Source of the DNA: DATHTC01 sp963746805 | Lineage (GTDB): Bacteria; Actinomycetota; Thermoleophilia; Gaiellales; Gaiellaceae | Direction: 5' to 3' | Assembly: GCA_963746805.1 (NCBI GenBank) | Contig: CAVVCQ010000008.1 | Coordinates: 248,001 to 312,000 of the forward strand | DNA: 64,000 bases | Shown here: positions 1 through 8,836 of the stretch, in pieces | Layout of the letters: every line of letters begins with the position of its first letter | Numbering within the stretch: the stretch's first letter is position 1 | Notes under the pieces: generated by a model | What the model was told of the DNA's origin: nothing | Database searches by the model: none | What the model saw: only the letters and a program-made list of their open reading frames with translations | Position numbers and translations under genes: made by a program

Positions 1-20
1 ACGAACTCCTGCTTGGTCAT
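1..20 (-). CDS. Start of an HU-like DNA-binding protein (cut by window edge)
   Basis: Only the first codons are present: on the minus strand an ATG at 18-20 opens MTKQEF and runs off the edge. A strong purine-rich ribosome binding site (GGAGGAGAGG) sits just before it. The opening resembles that of HU/IHF-family nucleoid proteins, which commonly begin M-(T/N)-K-x-E-(F/L)-V. The coding start is well supported; the family rests on seven residues and genome-context memory, so it is tentative. The 93 nt between it and the upstream pyrE stop contain a short CAACC-gcat-GGTTG hairpin that could end the pyrE transcript. Confidence 0.45.
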
Positions 21-113
21 TCCTCTCCTCCTGTCGTTGTCACAAGCGGATCGGCGAAGACCCTACCAGGGTCGTCGGATGTGGCTCAACCATGCGGTTG
101 TGCGGGGGTTTTC

Positions 114-644
114 TCAGGCACCGAGGATCTCACTTGCGCGGAACAGCGGCCAGAGGCGCACCGCGCGGCGCGCGAGGCCGTCGGCGCCGCCCTCCTCGCG
201 GTCGACCACGCACACGGCCGCGCGCACCTCGAGGCCCGCCTCGCGCAGCGCGTCGACGGCTTCGCAGGCCGCCCCGCCGGAGGTCACGACGTCCTCGACG
301 AGCACGACGCGGCGCCCCGGCTCGAAGGCTCCTTCGATCCGATTCGCGGTGCCGTAGGCCTTGGCCTCGCCGCGCACGATCAGGAACGGGAGCCGCCCCG
401 CCAGCGAGGCCGCGGCCGCGAGCGCGACGGCGCCGAGCTCGGGCCCGGCGAGGAGCTCGGCCTCCGGATCGGCCTCCCTCGCCTGCTGCGCGATCAGCTC
501 GCCGAGCGGGCCGAGGAGCTCCGGCCGGGTCTCGAATCGGTACTTGTCGAGGTAGTAGCGCGACCGCTTCCCCGAGCGGAGGACGAAGTCGCCCTCGAGG
601 AGCGCGTGCTCTCGCAGCGAGGCCCGGAGCTCGTCGCGCGTCAT
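114..644 (-). CDS. pyrE: Orotate phosphoribosyltransferase
   Basis: This 176-residue cytosolic enzyme joins orotate to PRPP to give orotidine 5'-phosphate in pyrimidine synthesis. The PRPP-binding loop of type I phosphoribosyltransferases is seen as VVLVEDVVTSGGA around residues 113-125. An SGKRSRYYLDK stretch near residues 24-34 and a GPELGAVALA loop near 65-75 match PyrE. Length is slightly short for the family (about 180-215). The ATG start overlaps the stop of the upstream small gene (ATGA), so translation is probably coupled. It is the last full gene of a minus-strand group that continues toward the HU-like gene at the edge. Confidence 0.95.
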   Translation of the reverse strand: MTRDELRASLREHALLEGDFVLRSGKRSRYYLDKYRFETRPELLGPLGELIAQQAREADPEAELLAGPELGAVALAAAASLAGRLPFLIVRGEAKAYGTANRIEGAFEPGRRVVLVEDVVTSGGAACEAVDALREAGLEVRAAVCVVDREEGGADGLARRAVRLWPLFRASEILGA

Positions 645-841
645 CCGCGGGCGGCGGCCAGCGCCTCGCGCGCAGCCGCGAGCAGCGGCTCGGTCGTCGG
701 GCCGGCGTCGAGCGAGACGACCGATCCGTCCTCGAGCCAGAGGTCGACGTGGTCGCCGCGGGCCTCGCTGCGGCGGCGGCGGACGAGCGCCGCCGCGGCA
801 ACCGCGGCGGCAAGGCCGAGCGCAGCGTTACGCAGGCGCAT
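641..841 (-). CDS. Small membrane-anchored protein of unknown function
   Basis: A 66-residue product. Residues 5-20 form an Ala/Val-rich hydrophobic stretch followed by an RRRR cluster, which fits an N-terminal anchor or uncleaved signal. The rest is a short soluble tail (DLWLEDGSVVSLD). It overlaps the upstream Roadblock-like gene by 14 nt and pyrE by 4 nt, so it is embedded in the operon. No family is recognised. Reality is supported by tight packing and codon bias rather than by homology. Confidence 0.7.
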   Translation of the reverse strand: MRLRNAALGLAAAVAAAALVRRRRSEARGDHVDLWLEDGSVVSLDAGPTTEPLLAAAREALAAARG

Positions 842-1226
842 CGACGTCCATCTTCGTCCGGCGGCGGGTCTTCGGCGGCGCCGGCTCCGGCGTGCCGTCG
901 GCGAGCTGGCGCAGGCACGTGCGCAGGTCGTAGAGGACGAGGCCCGCGGTCGGGGCGGGCTCGGTCGTGGCGGCCAGGGTGCGCCCGCCGTCGCGGACGA
1001 CGAACACGCTGCCGGTGCGCGTCGCGGCCTCGAGCTGCGCCGGCGTGCTCCCGCCGGCCGCGGCGGAGGCGGCGTCGAGGAGCCGCACGGCGGCGCCGGC
1101 GAGCCGCGCCGCGCGCTCGGGAGGCACGGACGCGGCGAGCGCCTCCCCGCCGGAGCCGACGAGCACGGCCGCCTCGACCTGCGACGAGATCTCCATCAGA
1201 TCGGCGATCGCCTGCTCCGGGTTCAC
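828..1226 (-). CDS. Roadblock/LC7-like protein
   Basis: About 132 residues from the GTG at 1226; TTG at 1256 and GTG at 1244 are in-frame alternatives. The pattern is a helix (PEQAIADLMEI), then strands carrying AAVLVGSGGEALAAS and a later FVVRDGGRTLAATT and GLVLYDLRT. That is the alpha/beta arrangement of Roadblock/LC7 domains, which in bacteria often pair with small GTPases or act as scaffolds. No GTPase gene is adjacent. The C-terminus is Pro/Arg-rich and probably flexible. It starts the group Roadblock-small anchor-pyrE. The family call comes from fold pattern only. Confidence 0.6.
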   Translation of the reverse strand: MNPEQAIADLMEISSQVEAAVLVGSGGEALAASVPPERAARLAGAAVRLLDAASAAAGGSTPAQLEAATRTGSVFVVRDGGRTLAATTEPAPTAGLVLYDLRTCLRQLADGTPEPAPPKTRRRTKMDVDAPA

Positions 1227-1258
1227 GGGCGGCGACGCTAGCACGGGCCGCGACAACC

Positions 1259-1321
1259 AGTGTCAGACACGGATACAAGGTCCCGGATGTCCACCGAGTC
1301 CGGGTTTCCGTGTCTGACACT
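1259..1321. repeat. Inverted repeat with GTGTCAGACAC arms
   Basis: Fifteen-base arms AGTGTCAGACACGGA (1259-1273) and TCCGTGTCTGACACT (1307-1321) are perfect inverse copies. An inner CCCGGA/TCCGGG stem gives a cruciform or hairpin of about 63 nt. The same core recurs at 37180-37239 and as one arm at 43092-43102. It lies in the intergenic gap between two divergently oriented genes, so it is not simply a terminator. Confidence 0.8.
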
Positions 1322-1407
1322 GCCGGTTCCGGACGCACGCCTTCGTACCGATCCAGGGCCGAGTCCGTCACGGCTCGGTCTGAGCCGACCGGGATACTCC
1401 GCCCCGC

Positions 1408-2237
1408 GTGATCGACAACCTGCACGGGCCGATCGACAAGTTCTTCCGCGACCGGGGGACGCACCTCGCGGCGATGATCGCCTACTTCGCGCTCCTCTCC
1501 CTCGTCCCGCTGATCTTCCTCTCGCTCGCGATCCTCGGCGCGTTCGGCCGCGCGGAGGAGTCGAGCTACCTCGTGACCGAGCTCCAGGCGCTCTTCCCGT
1601 CGCAGTCGATCGACGACATCGTGGGCGTCGTGCGCGCGATCCAGCGGAACGCCGCCACGCTCGGGATCCTCGGCGCGATCTTCCTCTTCTGGAGCTCGCT
1701 CTCGCTCTTCAGCGTGCTCGAGTCGGCGTTCAACATCGTCTACAACCGCCCCAACCGGCCGTTCCTGCGCGGCAAGGCGCTCGCCCTCGCCCTGCTCGTG
1801 GCATCGCTCGTCGTGCTCTTCGCCGGCCTCGTCGTCGGCACGTTCGGCTACACGCTCCTGCACGACTTCGCGCCCGGCTTCGTGTCGCGCGGCTGGGTCG
1901 CGTACGTCCTCTCGCTCCTCGTCTCGACGGGCGCGATCTTCCTCTTCCTCCTCGTCGTGTACTCGCGGCTCACGAACGTCCAGCTCGGCTTCCGCGACGT
2001 GCTGCCCGGCGCCGTCCTCGCGGCGCCGTGCTCCTGCAGGCGACGTTCCAGGTGCTGCCGACCTTCTTCCGCCTCTCGGGGGACGCGATCCTCTCGCTCC
2101 GCGCGCTCGGCACCCCGGTGCTGCTGCTGATCTGGCTCTACGTCGCGTCGAACGTGATCGTCCTCGGCGCCGAGGTGAACTGGTGGATGACGCACGACGA
2201 CGACGTCGAGGACGCCGAGGCGGCCGGGCTGGCCTAG
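1408..2237 (+). CDS. YihY/BrkB-family inner membrane protein (one frameshift)
   Basis: About 276 residues once a missing base near 2022 is bridged. Frame 1 encodes up to the PGAVLAA segment and the next frame continues as VLLQATFQVLPTFFRLSG to the stop. Family marks are the N-terminal GTHLAAMIAYFALLSLVPL segment, the FLFWSSLSLFSVLESAFNIVYN segment and a C-terminal helix VLLLIWLYVASNVIVLGAE. Roughly six hydrophobic helices are visible. YihY-family proteins were once called RNase BN, but their function is unsettled. The stop TAG shares the CTAG tetramer with the stop of the convergent rdgB gene. I judge the shift a sequence error. Confidence 0.85.
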
Positions 2238-2797
2238 CGCTCGTCCAGCTGCGCGTCGAGCGCCTGCGCGGCGCGGGCGCGGTGCGAGTGCTGCCGTTTC
2301 CACGCGTCGCCGAGCTCGGCCACGGTGCGGTGCTCCTGCTCGGGGATGAAGATCGGGTCGTAGCCGAAGCCCTCGTCCCCGGCCGGCGACGCGGCGATCC
2401 GGCCCTCGAGGATCCCGACGCCGACGTGCTCCTCCCCGCCCGGCCCGATCGCGACGAGGTGGCAGACGTAGCGCGCGCGGCGGTCCTCCTCGTCGCCGAG
2501 CCGCTCGAGCAGCGCCTCGACCGGGTCCTGCGAACCGGCCCACCGCGCCGAGTGCAGCCCCGGCTCACCGCCGAGCGTGGCGACCTCGACGCCCGAGTCC
2601 TCGCCGAGCACCCAGCCGTCGCGCGCGAGCGCCCGCCCGAGCAGCGCCTTCGAGCGTGCGTTGTCGAGGTACGTCGCGCCTGTCTCGTCCGGGTAGTCGG
2701 CCTCGAGCAGGTCGAGCTCCCATCGCGGCAGCGCGGCGCGTAGCTCGTCGAGCTTGTGGCGGTTCCCCGAGGCGAGCCGCGCCCTCAGCGCGCCCAC
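2234..2797 (-). CDS. rdgB: XTP/dITP diphosphatase (non-canonical purine NTPase)
   Basis: A 187-residue cytosolic house-cleaning enzyme that hydrolyses deaminated purine triphosphates (ITP, XTP) to monophosphates. Visible family marks are the phosphate-binding SGNRHKLDEL near residues 8-17, EDSGVEV with the catalytic acidic pair near 70, and GYDPIF near 148. The GTG at 2797 is chosen because it places SGN at the usual distance and overlaps the mgtC stop; a CTG at 2788 is the only other close option. It closes the string murI-rph-mgtC-rdgB. The rph/rdgB neighbourhood is widely conserved in bacteria. Confidence 0.93.
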   Translation of the reverse strand: MGALRARLASGNRHKLDELRAALPRWELDLLEADYPDETGATYLDNARSKALLGRALARDGWVLGEDSGVEVATLGGEPGLHSARWAGSQDPVEALLERLGDEEDRRARYVCHLVAIGPGGEEHVGVGILEGRIAASPAGDEGFGYDPIFIPEQEHRTVAELGDAWKRQHSHRARAAQALDAQLDER

Positions 2798-3471
2798 TCG
2801 ACGGTCTGGACGTGCTCGACGGCGGTGAGGGCGTCGACGATCTCCGGGCGGTGGTCGGCCTCCGTCAGCACGAGCTCGACGGTACGCGTCTCGGCATCCT
2901 CCGAGCTGCGGATCGACTCCACGGACGCGCCGGCTCCCTCGGCCGCCGCGACGAGCGCCGCCACCGTGCCCTCGCCGCCGAGCTCGACGACGATCCGCCG
3001 CTCGCCGTCGCTGCGGAGGCCGAGCCGGTCCGCCATCGTCCGCAGCGGCCATAGGCTGAAGAGCACGAGTGCAGTCGTGACGGCGGCGAGGCCGTACATG
3101 CCGACGCCCACCGCCACGCCGATCGCGGCCGTGATCCAGATGGACGCCGCGGTCGTGAGCCCCTTGATGTTCGCGCCGTACTTGATGATCGCCCCGCCGC
3201 CGAGGAAGCCGATCCCCGCGACGACGTACGAGGCGACGCGCGACGGGTCGACGACCGCCCCGACGCGCTGGCTCAGCGTGAAGTCGGACCAGGCGTAGAC
3301 GCCGACGATCATGAACAGGCAGGCGCCGCCGGCGACGAGGATGTGCGTCCGGAGCCCGGCCTCCTGGTCGCGCTGCTCGCGCTCGAGCCCGATCACGCCG
3401 GCGAGCACACCCGCGAGCACGAGCCGCAGCGTCCCCTCCCAGAGGCTGAGCTCGGGCAGCTCAGGCTGCAA
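2785..3471 (-). CDS. mgtC: MgtC/SapB-family membrane protein
   Basis: A 228-residue protein with an N-terminal membrane domain of about four helices and a C-terminal ACT-like soluble domain (residues about 150-228). Signature segments are GLEREQRDQEAGLRTH near 28-43, GIGFLGGGAIIK near 90 and GLTTAASIW near 106. In pathogens MgtC modulates the F-type ATPase and low-magnesium adaptation; here the role is unknown. It is inserted between rph and rdgB with overlaps on both sides, so it is translated with nucleotide housekeeping enzymes, which is an unusual place for it. Confidence 0.9.
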   Translation of the reverse strand: MQPELPELSLWEGTLRLVLAGVLAGVIGLEREQRDQEAGLRTHILVAGGACLFMIVGVYAWSDFTLSQRVGAVVDPSRVASYVVAGIGFLGGGAIIKYGANIKGLTTAASIWITAAIGVAVGVGMYGLAAVTTALVLFSLWPLRTMADRLGLRSDGERRIVVELGGEGTVAALVAAAEGAGASVESIRSSEDAETRTVELVLTEADHRPEIVDALTAVEHVQTVEWAR

Positions 3472-4165
3472 CGGCGTCCTCCTGTTTGGCCGCGAGCAGG
3501 CGCACGCCGCGCTCGCCGAGTGCGAGCAGCTCGTCGAAGGCGTCGCGCGAGAAGGGCTCGCCCTCGGCCGTCGCCTGCACCTCCACGAGGCGTCCGTCCC
3601 CCGTCATGACCACGTTCATGTCGACCTCGGCGGACGAGTCCTCGACGTAGTCGAGGTCGAGCACCGGCGTGCCGTCGACGATGCCGACCGAGACGGCCGC
3701 CACCGAGCCGGCGAGCGCGCGCGAGAGACCCACGCGGTCGAGCGCCCGGTGGACGGCGACGTAGGCGCCCGTGATGGAGGCGCAGCGCGTGCCGCCGTCG
3801 GCCTGGAGCACGTCGCAGTCGACCCACACCGTGCGCTCGCCCAGCGCCTCGTAGTCGACGACGGCGCGCAACGCGCGGCCGATCAGCCGCTGGATCTCGA
3901 CGGTGCGGCCGCCCTGCTTCCCGCGCGCGGCTTCGCGGTCGGTGCGGTCGCCGGTCGAGGCCGGCAGCATCGAGTACTCCGCCGTCAGCCAGCCGCGGCC
4001 CTTGCCGTACATCCACCGCGGCACCGACTCCTGCACGGACGCGGTGCAGAGCACCATCGTCTTCCCCGCCCGGATGAGCGCATGCCCGGCCGGGTTCTCG
4101 ACGAAGTCGACGTCGAACGTGGTCGGGCGCAGGTGGTCCGGCCGCCGGCCGTCGGTCCGGGTCAC
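3461..4165 (-). CDS. rph: Ribonuclease PH
   Basis: A 234-residue phosphorolytic 3'-to-5' exoribonuclease that trims tRNA 3' ends. The N-terminus has RPTTFDVDFVENPAGHALI and the core has TGDRTDREAARGKQGGRTVE and WVDCDVLQADGGTRCASITG, which are hallmark RNase PH segments. The DLDYVEDSSAEVDMNVV run near residue 175 is also typical. The GTG start at 4165 overlaps the murI stop as GTGA, giving translational coupling, and the stop overlaps the mgtC start by 11 nt. Confidence 0.96.
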   Translation of the reverse strand: MTRTDGRRPDHLRPTTFDVDFVENPAGHALIRAGKTMVLCTASVQESVPRWMYGKGRGWLTAEYSMLPASTGDRTDREAARGKQGGRTVEIQRLIGRALRAVVDYEALGERTVWVDCDVLQADGGTRCASITGAYVAVHRALDRVGLSRALAGSVAAVSVGIVDGTPVLDLDYVEDSSAEVDMNVVMTGDGRLVEVQATAEGEPFSRDAFDELLALGERGVRLLAAKQEDAVAA

Positions 4166-4985
4166 GCGGCCAGCCTCTCGAGCTCGGCGACCGCGACCAG
4201 CTCGACCTCGGCGATCGGGAGCTGGAGGAAGCGCGCGCCCATCTGCCGGAACGTCTCCCGGTCGCCGGTGGTGAGGAACCGGTACGTCCCCTCGCGGTCG
4301 GCTGCGTGCTCGATCCCCTTCCGCGCCAGCGTCTCCGCGACCTCGCGGGCCGTCTCCTCCGCGGAGAAGACGAGCGTCACGTCGCGCCCGAAGACGCGCT
4401 GGAGGATCGGCCGGATCAGCGGGTAGTGCGTGCAGCCGAGGACGACCGTGTCGCAGCCCGCCTCCTTCAGCGGCGCCGCGTACTCCCGCACGGCGGCCAC
4501 CGTCGCCTCGCCGAAGGGGTCGTCGCCCTCGATCAGCGGGACGAGCCGCGGGCACGCGACCGGGACGACCTCGACGCCGGCGTCGAGCGCGTGCAGCAGC
4601 TCCTCGTAGCGCCGGCTCGCGACCGTCGCCTGCGTGGCGAGAAGGCCGACGCGCCGGTTCCGCGTCGCCTGCACGGCCGCGTGCGCCTCGGGCGTGATCA
4701 CGCCGACGACGGGCACGTCGCAGCTCGGTCTGCAGCTCCGGCAGCGCCGCGGAGGTCGCCGAGTTGCACGCGACGACCACGAGCTTCACGCCGACGGGCC
4801 TCGAGGTAGGCGCCGATCTCCCGCGCGTAGCGCCGGATCTCGTCGAGCGGCCGCGGCCCGTACGGCAGCCGGGCGGCGTCGCCGAGGTAGACGAAGTCCT
4901 CGTGCGGCATGGTCACGAGGCACTCGTGCAGGACGGTGAGCCCGCCCATGCCCGAGTCGAAGACGCCGACGGGGCGCTGGTCCAT
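4162..4985 (-). CDS. murI: Glutamate racemase (two frameshifts)
   Basis: Converts L- to D-glutamate for peptidoglycan. Three reading frames give the whole enzyme of about 274 residues: VGVFDSGMGGLTVL through IGAYLEAR (to about 4797), then VKLVVVACNSATSAALPEL (to about 4730), then VPVVGVITPEAHAAV to the end with VVLGCTHYPLIRP. Both catalytic cysteines (ACNSATSA and GCTHYP) are intact. Shifts fall at short GC runs. As an essential gene with no other damage, it argues that the indels are errors. The ATG at 4985 is chosen because it places the DSGMGG motif at the normal distance; an earlier in-frame ATG lies nine codons upstream. Confidence 0.9.
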
Positions 4986-5034
4986 GGCGGCTGATTGTAG
5001 GGGCCGGTCCACCCGGCTACCCTCCTTCCCTCTC

Positions 5035-6418
5035 GTGGCCCGGAAACTCCTCGTCGTCGCCGTGCTCGCGCTCGCCCTCGCCCGCGAGCGCGTCGGCGTG
5101 GACGAAGAGCGACGAGGTCGTGACGATGCCGGACGGCGTCCCGGTCGCGACCACGCTGTACCTCCCGGACGGCGCTGCGCCCGCGGGCGGCTGGCCCGCG
5201 ATCGTGATGGCGCACGGCCTCGGAGGGGACCGGTCGAGCACCAATGCCCTCGCGGAGCAGCTCTACGTGCCGCGCGGCTACGTCGTCCTCACCTACGACG
5301 CGCGCGGTCACGGCGACTCGGGCGGTGTCGTCGACGTCGACGGGCCCGCCGAGATCTCCGACCTGACGATCTTCTACGAGCGCCTGCGCGCCCGCCCCGA
5401 CGTGAAGGACGACGCCGTCGGTGGCTGGGGCATCTCGTACGGCGGCGGGGCGATGCTGCGCACCGCGGGAGAGGGCGTCCCGTGGGCGGCGCTGTCCCTC
5501 TTCGAGACCTGGAGCGACCTCTATTCGGCGCTGTTCCCGCAGAACCTGCCGAAGAGCGGGGTCATCCTCGGCTTCCTGTCGGCGATCGCGCGGCCGTCGC
5601 CGCTGATCGCGGCGGTGCGCGACGCCGCCGTCTCCGGCACGAACCTGGCCGTGCTGCGCCAGGAGTCGGCCGCCCGCTCGTCACGCCACCTGCTCTCGCG
5701 TGTCCGCGTGCCGACGTTCTGGGCGCAGGGGAAGCGCGACTACGCCTTCGACCTGACGCAGGCGACGTCGGCGTATGCGCTCCTGCAGGGGCCGAAGCGG
5801 CTCTGGCTCGGGAACCTCGGCCACGCGCCGTCGACGTTCCCCTCGGACGACTTCCCCGCCTACGCCGAGCGCAGCGTCGCCTGGTACGACCGCTTCCTCA
5901 AGGGCCTGCCGACCGGCATCGAGACGGGGCCGAAGGTCGAGGTGGCTCCGACCCCGTACGTCGCCTCGGGCGTGCGCCGCTACGCGGGCCTCCCCGCCAC
6001 CAGGCGGATCGCCGCGCAGACGACGTTCCGCGCCGGCCGCACGATCGCGGCGAACGCGAAGGTCGTGACGACGCCGGTGCGGCTGCGGCGCGCGGCGACG
6101 CTCTTCGGCTCCGCGACGGTGACCGTGACCGCCACGGCGCGCGGCTCGTGGCCGCAGCTCGTCGCCGTGCTCTCCCACGGGCTCGCGCGTCCTCGCCACC
6201 GGCGGCGTGCCGACGCCGCAGCTCGGCGCCCGGCCGAGGACGGTGACGATCCGCCTGTCCGCTGGTCGGCGCCGGTCCCGCGCGGCGTCCGCCTGACGCT
6301 CACGCTCGCGCAGACGTCGACCGCGCAGAGCCCGGACACGCCGGTCTACCTGCTCGCGAAGGACGCCGGCACGCTGACCGTGCGGAAGGTCGCGCTCACG
6401 GTGCCGACGCTGCGATGA
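5035..6418 (+). CDS. Secreted alpha/beta hydrolase of the S15 (X-Pro dipeptidyl-peptidase-like) type (frameshifts)
   Basis: A signal peptide starts at the GTG at 5035 (VARKLLVVAVLALALA). A shift near 5085 leads into PASASAWTKSDEVVTMPDG and the hydrolase domain. Visible are the oxyanion/substrate region MAHGLGGDRSS, the nucleophile elbow GWGISYGGGAM, the acid in GKRDYAFD and the histidine in LGNLGHAPS. The C-terminal beta-rich segment (about residues 330-460) resembles the X-Pro dipeptidyl-peptidase C-terminal domain. Two compensating shifts at about 6185 and 6265 disturb it. Its substrate is unknown (peptide or ester). The stop overlaps the next gene as ATGA. Confidence 0.8.
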
Positions 6419-7637
6419 GGCAGCTCGCGCTCGTCCTCCTCGTCGCGCTCGCCGCCGTCCCCGCCGCGGGCGCGCGGCCCGACGGCCCCGCGGCCGACCC
6501 GGGCGTGACCGCAACGTCGGTCAAGCTCGGCGCGACGATGCCGCTCAGCGGGCCGGCCGTCCTCTTCGGCGCGCTCGGGCCGGGCGCGAACGCGTACTTC
6601 CAGTACGTCAACGCGACGCGGCGGCGTCAACGGGCGGAAGATCGAGCTCGTGATCCGCGACGACGCCTACGAGCCGGCGCGCACGGTCACCGAGACGCGG
6701 CGGCTCGTCCAGGAGGACCAGGTCTTCGCGATGTTCGCCTCGGTCGGGACGGCGAACAACCTCGCCGTGCGGCCGCTGCTGAACGCGCTCAAGGTGCCGC
6801 AGCTCTTCGTCGGCGACGGCTCGTCGGCGCTCTCCGGCGACCCGAAGCGCTACCCGTGGACGATCGGCTACCTGCCGAGCTACGTCGGCGAGGGCGCGAT
6901 GTACGGCCGCAACATCAAGCGGACGCGACCGAAGGCGAGGATCGCCGTGCTCGCCGAGGACAGCCCGCTCGGCAACGACCTCCTGGCCGGCCTGCGGCGC
7001 GGGCTCGGCGGGGCGGCGCGAAGGTCGTCGCCGTGCAGAAGCACGACCCGACCGCCGTCGACGTCGCCTCGCAGATCGCCTCGCTCCGCGCCTCGCGCGC
7101 CGACACGCTGATGCTCTTCACCACCCCGCTCTTCTTCGATCCGCGGCGCGATCGCCGTGAACAAGCTCGGGTGGAAGCCGCAGCGTCTTCGTCAACTCGA
7201 TCTCGATCGAGCCGACCGTGATGCGCATCGCGGCACGCCGAGCGCGCCGCAGACCGTGCCGCGACGCGATCTCGATGGTCTGGCTCAAGGACCCGACGAA
7301 CCCGCGCTGGGCGAGCGACCGCGGCGTCCGCCTCTACCAGCAGCTGATGGCGCGGTACTGCCAGGGCTGCCGCGTCGGCGACGTCTACCACTACGCCGGC
7401 ATGGCGTTCGCGTTCACGATGGTCGACGCGCTGCGACGTGCCGGCCGCAACCTCACGCGGGCGTCGCTGCTCCGGGCCGCGACGAACCTGCGCGAGGCGA
7501 ACAACCCGTTCCTGCTCCCGGGCGTCACGGTGCAGACGACGCCGACGAGCCACTTCCCGATCTCGAAGGCCCAGCTCTACCGCTACCGCGGCGGTCGCTG
7601 GCAGCCGTTCAGCGGTCTGCTCGGGGCGAAGGGCTGA
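6415..7637 (+). CDS. Branched-chain-amino-acid-type ABC binding protein (at least four frameshifts)
   Basis: Periplasmic-binding fold type I (Leu/Ile/Val-binding family). The start carries a signal peptide (MRQLALVLLVALAAVPAAGA), then VKLGATMPLSGPAVLFG. The chain continues in other frames as KIELVIRDDAYEPARTV, GTANNLAVRPLLN, VAVQKHDPTAVDVASQ, NKLGWKP and finally YHYAGMAFAFTMVDAL. Frame changes occur near 6620, 7015, 7145 and 7184, more than anywhere else in the window. No permease or ATPase is next to it, so it would be an orphan receptor, coupled by ATGA to the secreted hydrolase upstream. It is either an error-rich stretch or a decaying gene; no internal stops accumulate, so I favour errors. 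Confidence 0.75.
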
Positions 7638-7715
7638 ACTCTTTACAACTTGAAAGCAGTCCTCGACGTCTCATCGCCTAGCATCGCCCTGCCTCCTGTC
7701 AGAAAGGAACACCGA

Positions 7716-8768
7716 ATGAAGCACCTCTTGCGCGCGCTCACGCTCGCCGCAGTGGTCGGCACCGCGCTGGCGCTCACAGGGTCGGCTTTCGCGGCCTTCA
7801 CCACGCCGCGCCTGGCCGTGAACAAGCCGACCGCCGGGTCCGTGACGATCGGGTACACGCAGACGAGGGAAGACGACGCCCTCTTCCGGCTGCAGATCTA
7901 CGTGCCGCTCGGCTACACCCCGGCGCTCACGGCAGCTCCGGGCTCGACGATCGGCGCCGTGACCGCCGTGGTGCAAGCCAATGCGATCAGCGCCGACGCG
8001 ATCGTGCCCCTGAACGGGACGATCCGGGTCGACAGCCCGACCGCCGCGACGCACAACGAGCCGTCCGACCTGGCCTGCCGCGGCAGTGCCGCTCCGGTCA
8101 ACACGGTCTGGGTCATGGTGCTCCAGTCGCCGACCGGCCCGCTCGAGGTGCCCGTGTACGTCACCGCTGTCACGGCCGCGCCCGAGTCGGCGTTCGCCGC
8201 GGCGAAGCTCGTGCTCTGCCTCCCGTCGCCGTACATCCCGCAGTCGGCGGGCGGCGCGGCGCTCGGCGCGAAGGTGATCAACGCCCAGCTGACGATTCCG
8301 GGTCAGCTCACGGCCCCGACGGCCGCCGGGACGTACGTCTGGCGCGCGATCGCGACGCCGTGGACGGTCGGCGCCGCAACGCCGAACGTGCCGGGGACTC
8401 GTGAGCTCCAGGCCCTGGACCGGGTCCCAGCGGGCTCGGCGTCGATCGCCACGAGGGTGACGGGCAAGCGCGTGACCGTCGTCGGCCGGCTGACCTCGGG
8501 CGGCGCCCCGGTCGCGAACGCGTCGGTGCGGATCCTCCGCGGCACGCGGGTCGTGAGCACCGTCCGCACGACGGCGACCGGCGCGTTCAGCTACCGGAGC
8601 GGGCCGCTCAAGAAGGGCCGGTACACGTTCCGGGCCCGCGCAGTCGTGCCGCAGCGGGACCTCGGGGTCGCGGGCTGTGTGACCGCGGTCTCGGCCGCCC
8701 CGTGCCTCGGCGCCACGACGAGCGGGTTCACGGCGACCTCCGCCGTCAGGGCCGTTCGCATCCGCTAG
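7716..8768 (+). CDS. Secreted protein with a YcnI-like first domain and an Ig/carboxypeptidase-regulatory-like tail
   Basis: A 350-residue protein with a clear signal peptide (residues 1-28, ending GSAFAAF) and a good ribosome binding site (AGAAAGGA) before the ATG at 7716. Residues 30-230 are beta-rich, with TAGSVTIGYTQTREDDALFRLQIYVPLGY, which loosely recalls the YcnI/DUF1775 copper-associated fold. Residues 255-320 (GKRVTVVGRLTSGGAPVANASVRILR) look like a carboxypeptidase-regulatory/Ig-type beta sandwich. Paired Cys residues fit an extracytoplasmic location. No anchor or sortase signal is seen. The function is unknown. Confidence 0.8.
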   Translation: MKHLLRALTLAAVVGTALALTGSAFAAFTTPRLAVNKPTAGSVTIGYTQTREDDALFRLQIYVPLGYTPALTAAPGSTIGAVTAVVQANAISADAIVPLNGTIRVDSPTAATHNEPSDLACRGSAAPVNTVWVMVLQSPTGPLEVPVYVTAVTAAPESAFAAAKLVLCLPSPYIPQSAGGAALGAKVINAQLTIPGQLTAPTAAGTYVWRAIATPWTVGAATPNVPGTRELQALDRVPAGSASIATRVTGKRVTVVGRLTSGGAPVANASVRILRGTRVVSTVRTTATGAFSYRSGPLKKGRYTFRARAVVPQRDLGVAGCVTAVSAAPCLGATTSGFTATSAVRAVRIR

Positions 8769-8795
8769 CCCGCTGCTTTTGTTTCACGCGCGCGC

Positions 8796-8819
8796 GAGGG
8801 GCCGCTCCGGCGGCCCCTC
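8796..8819 (+). terminator. Hairpin terminator candidate
   Basis: A perfect 10-bp stem GAGGGGCCGC / GCGGCCCCTC with a 4-nt loop lies 27 nt after the stop of the secreted-protein gene and just before the DUF72 gene. There is no T-run after it. A termination role is likely from position and stability only. Confidence 0.6.
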
Positions 8820-8836
8820 GCCGTATCGTGGCGCCC

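Noticed and set aside
81..2568. Long open frames on both strands over pyrE to YihY (for example 81-1241 plus and 130-2568 minus)
   Set aside because: They overlap well-supported genes in other frames and consist of Arg/Ala/Pro-rich sequence typical of high-GC shadow frames.
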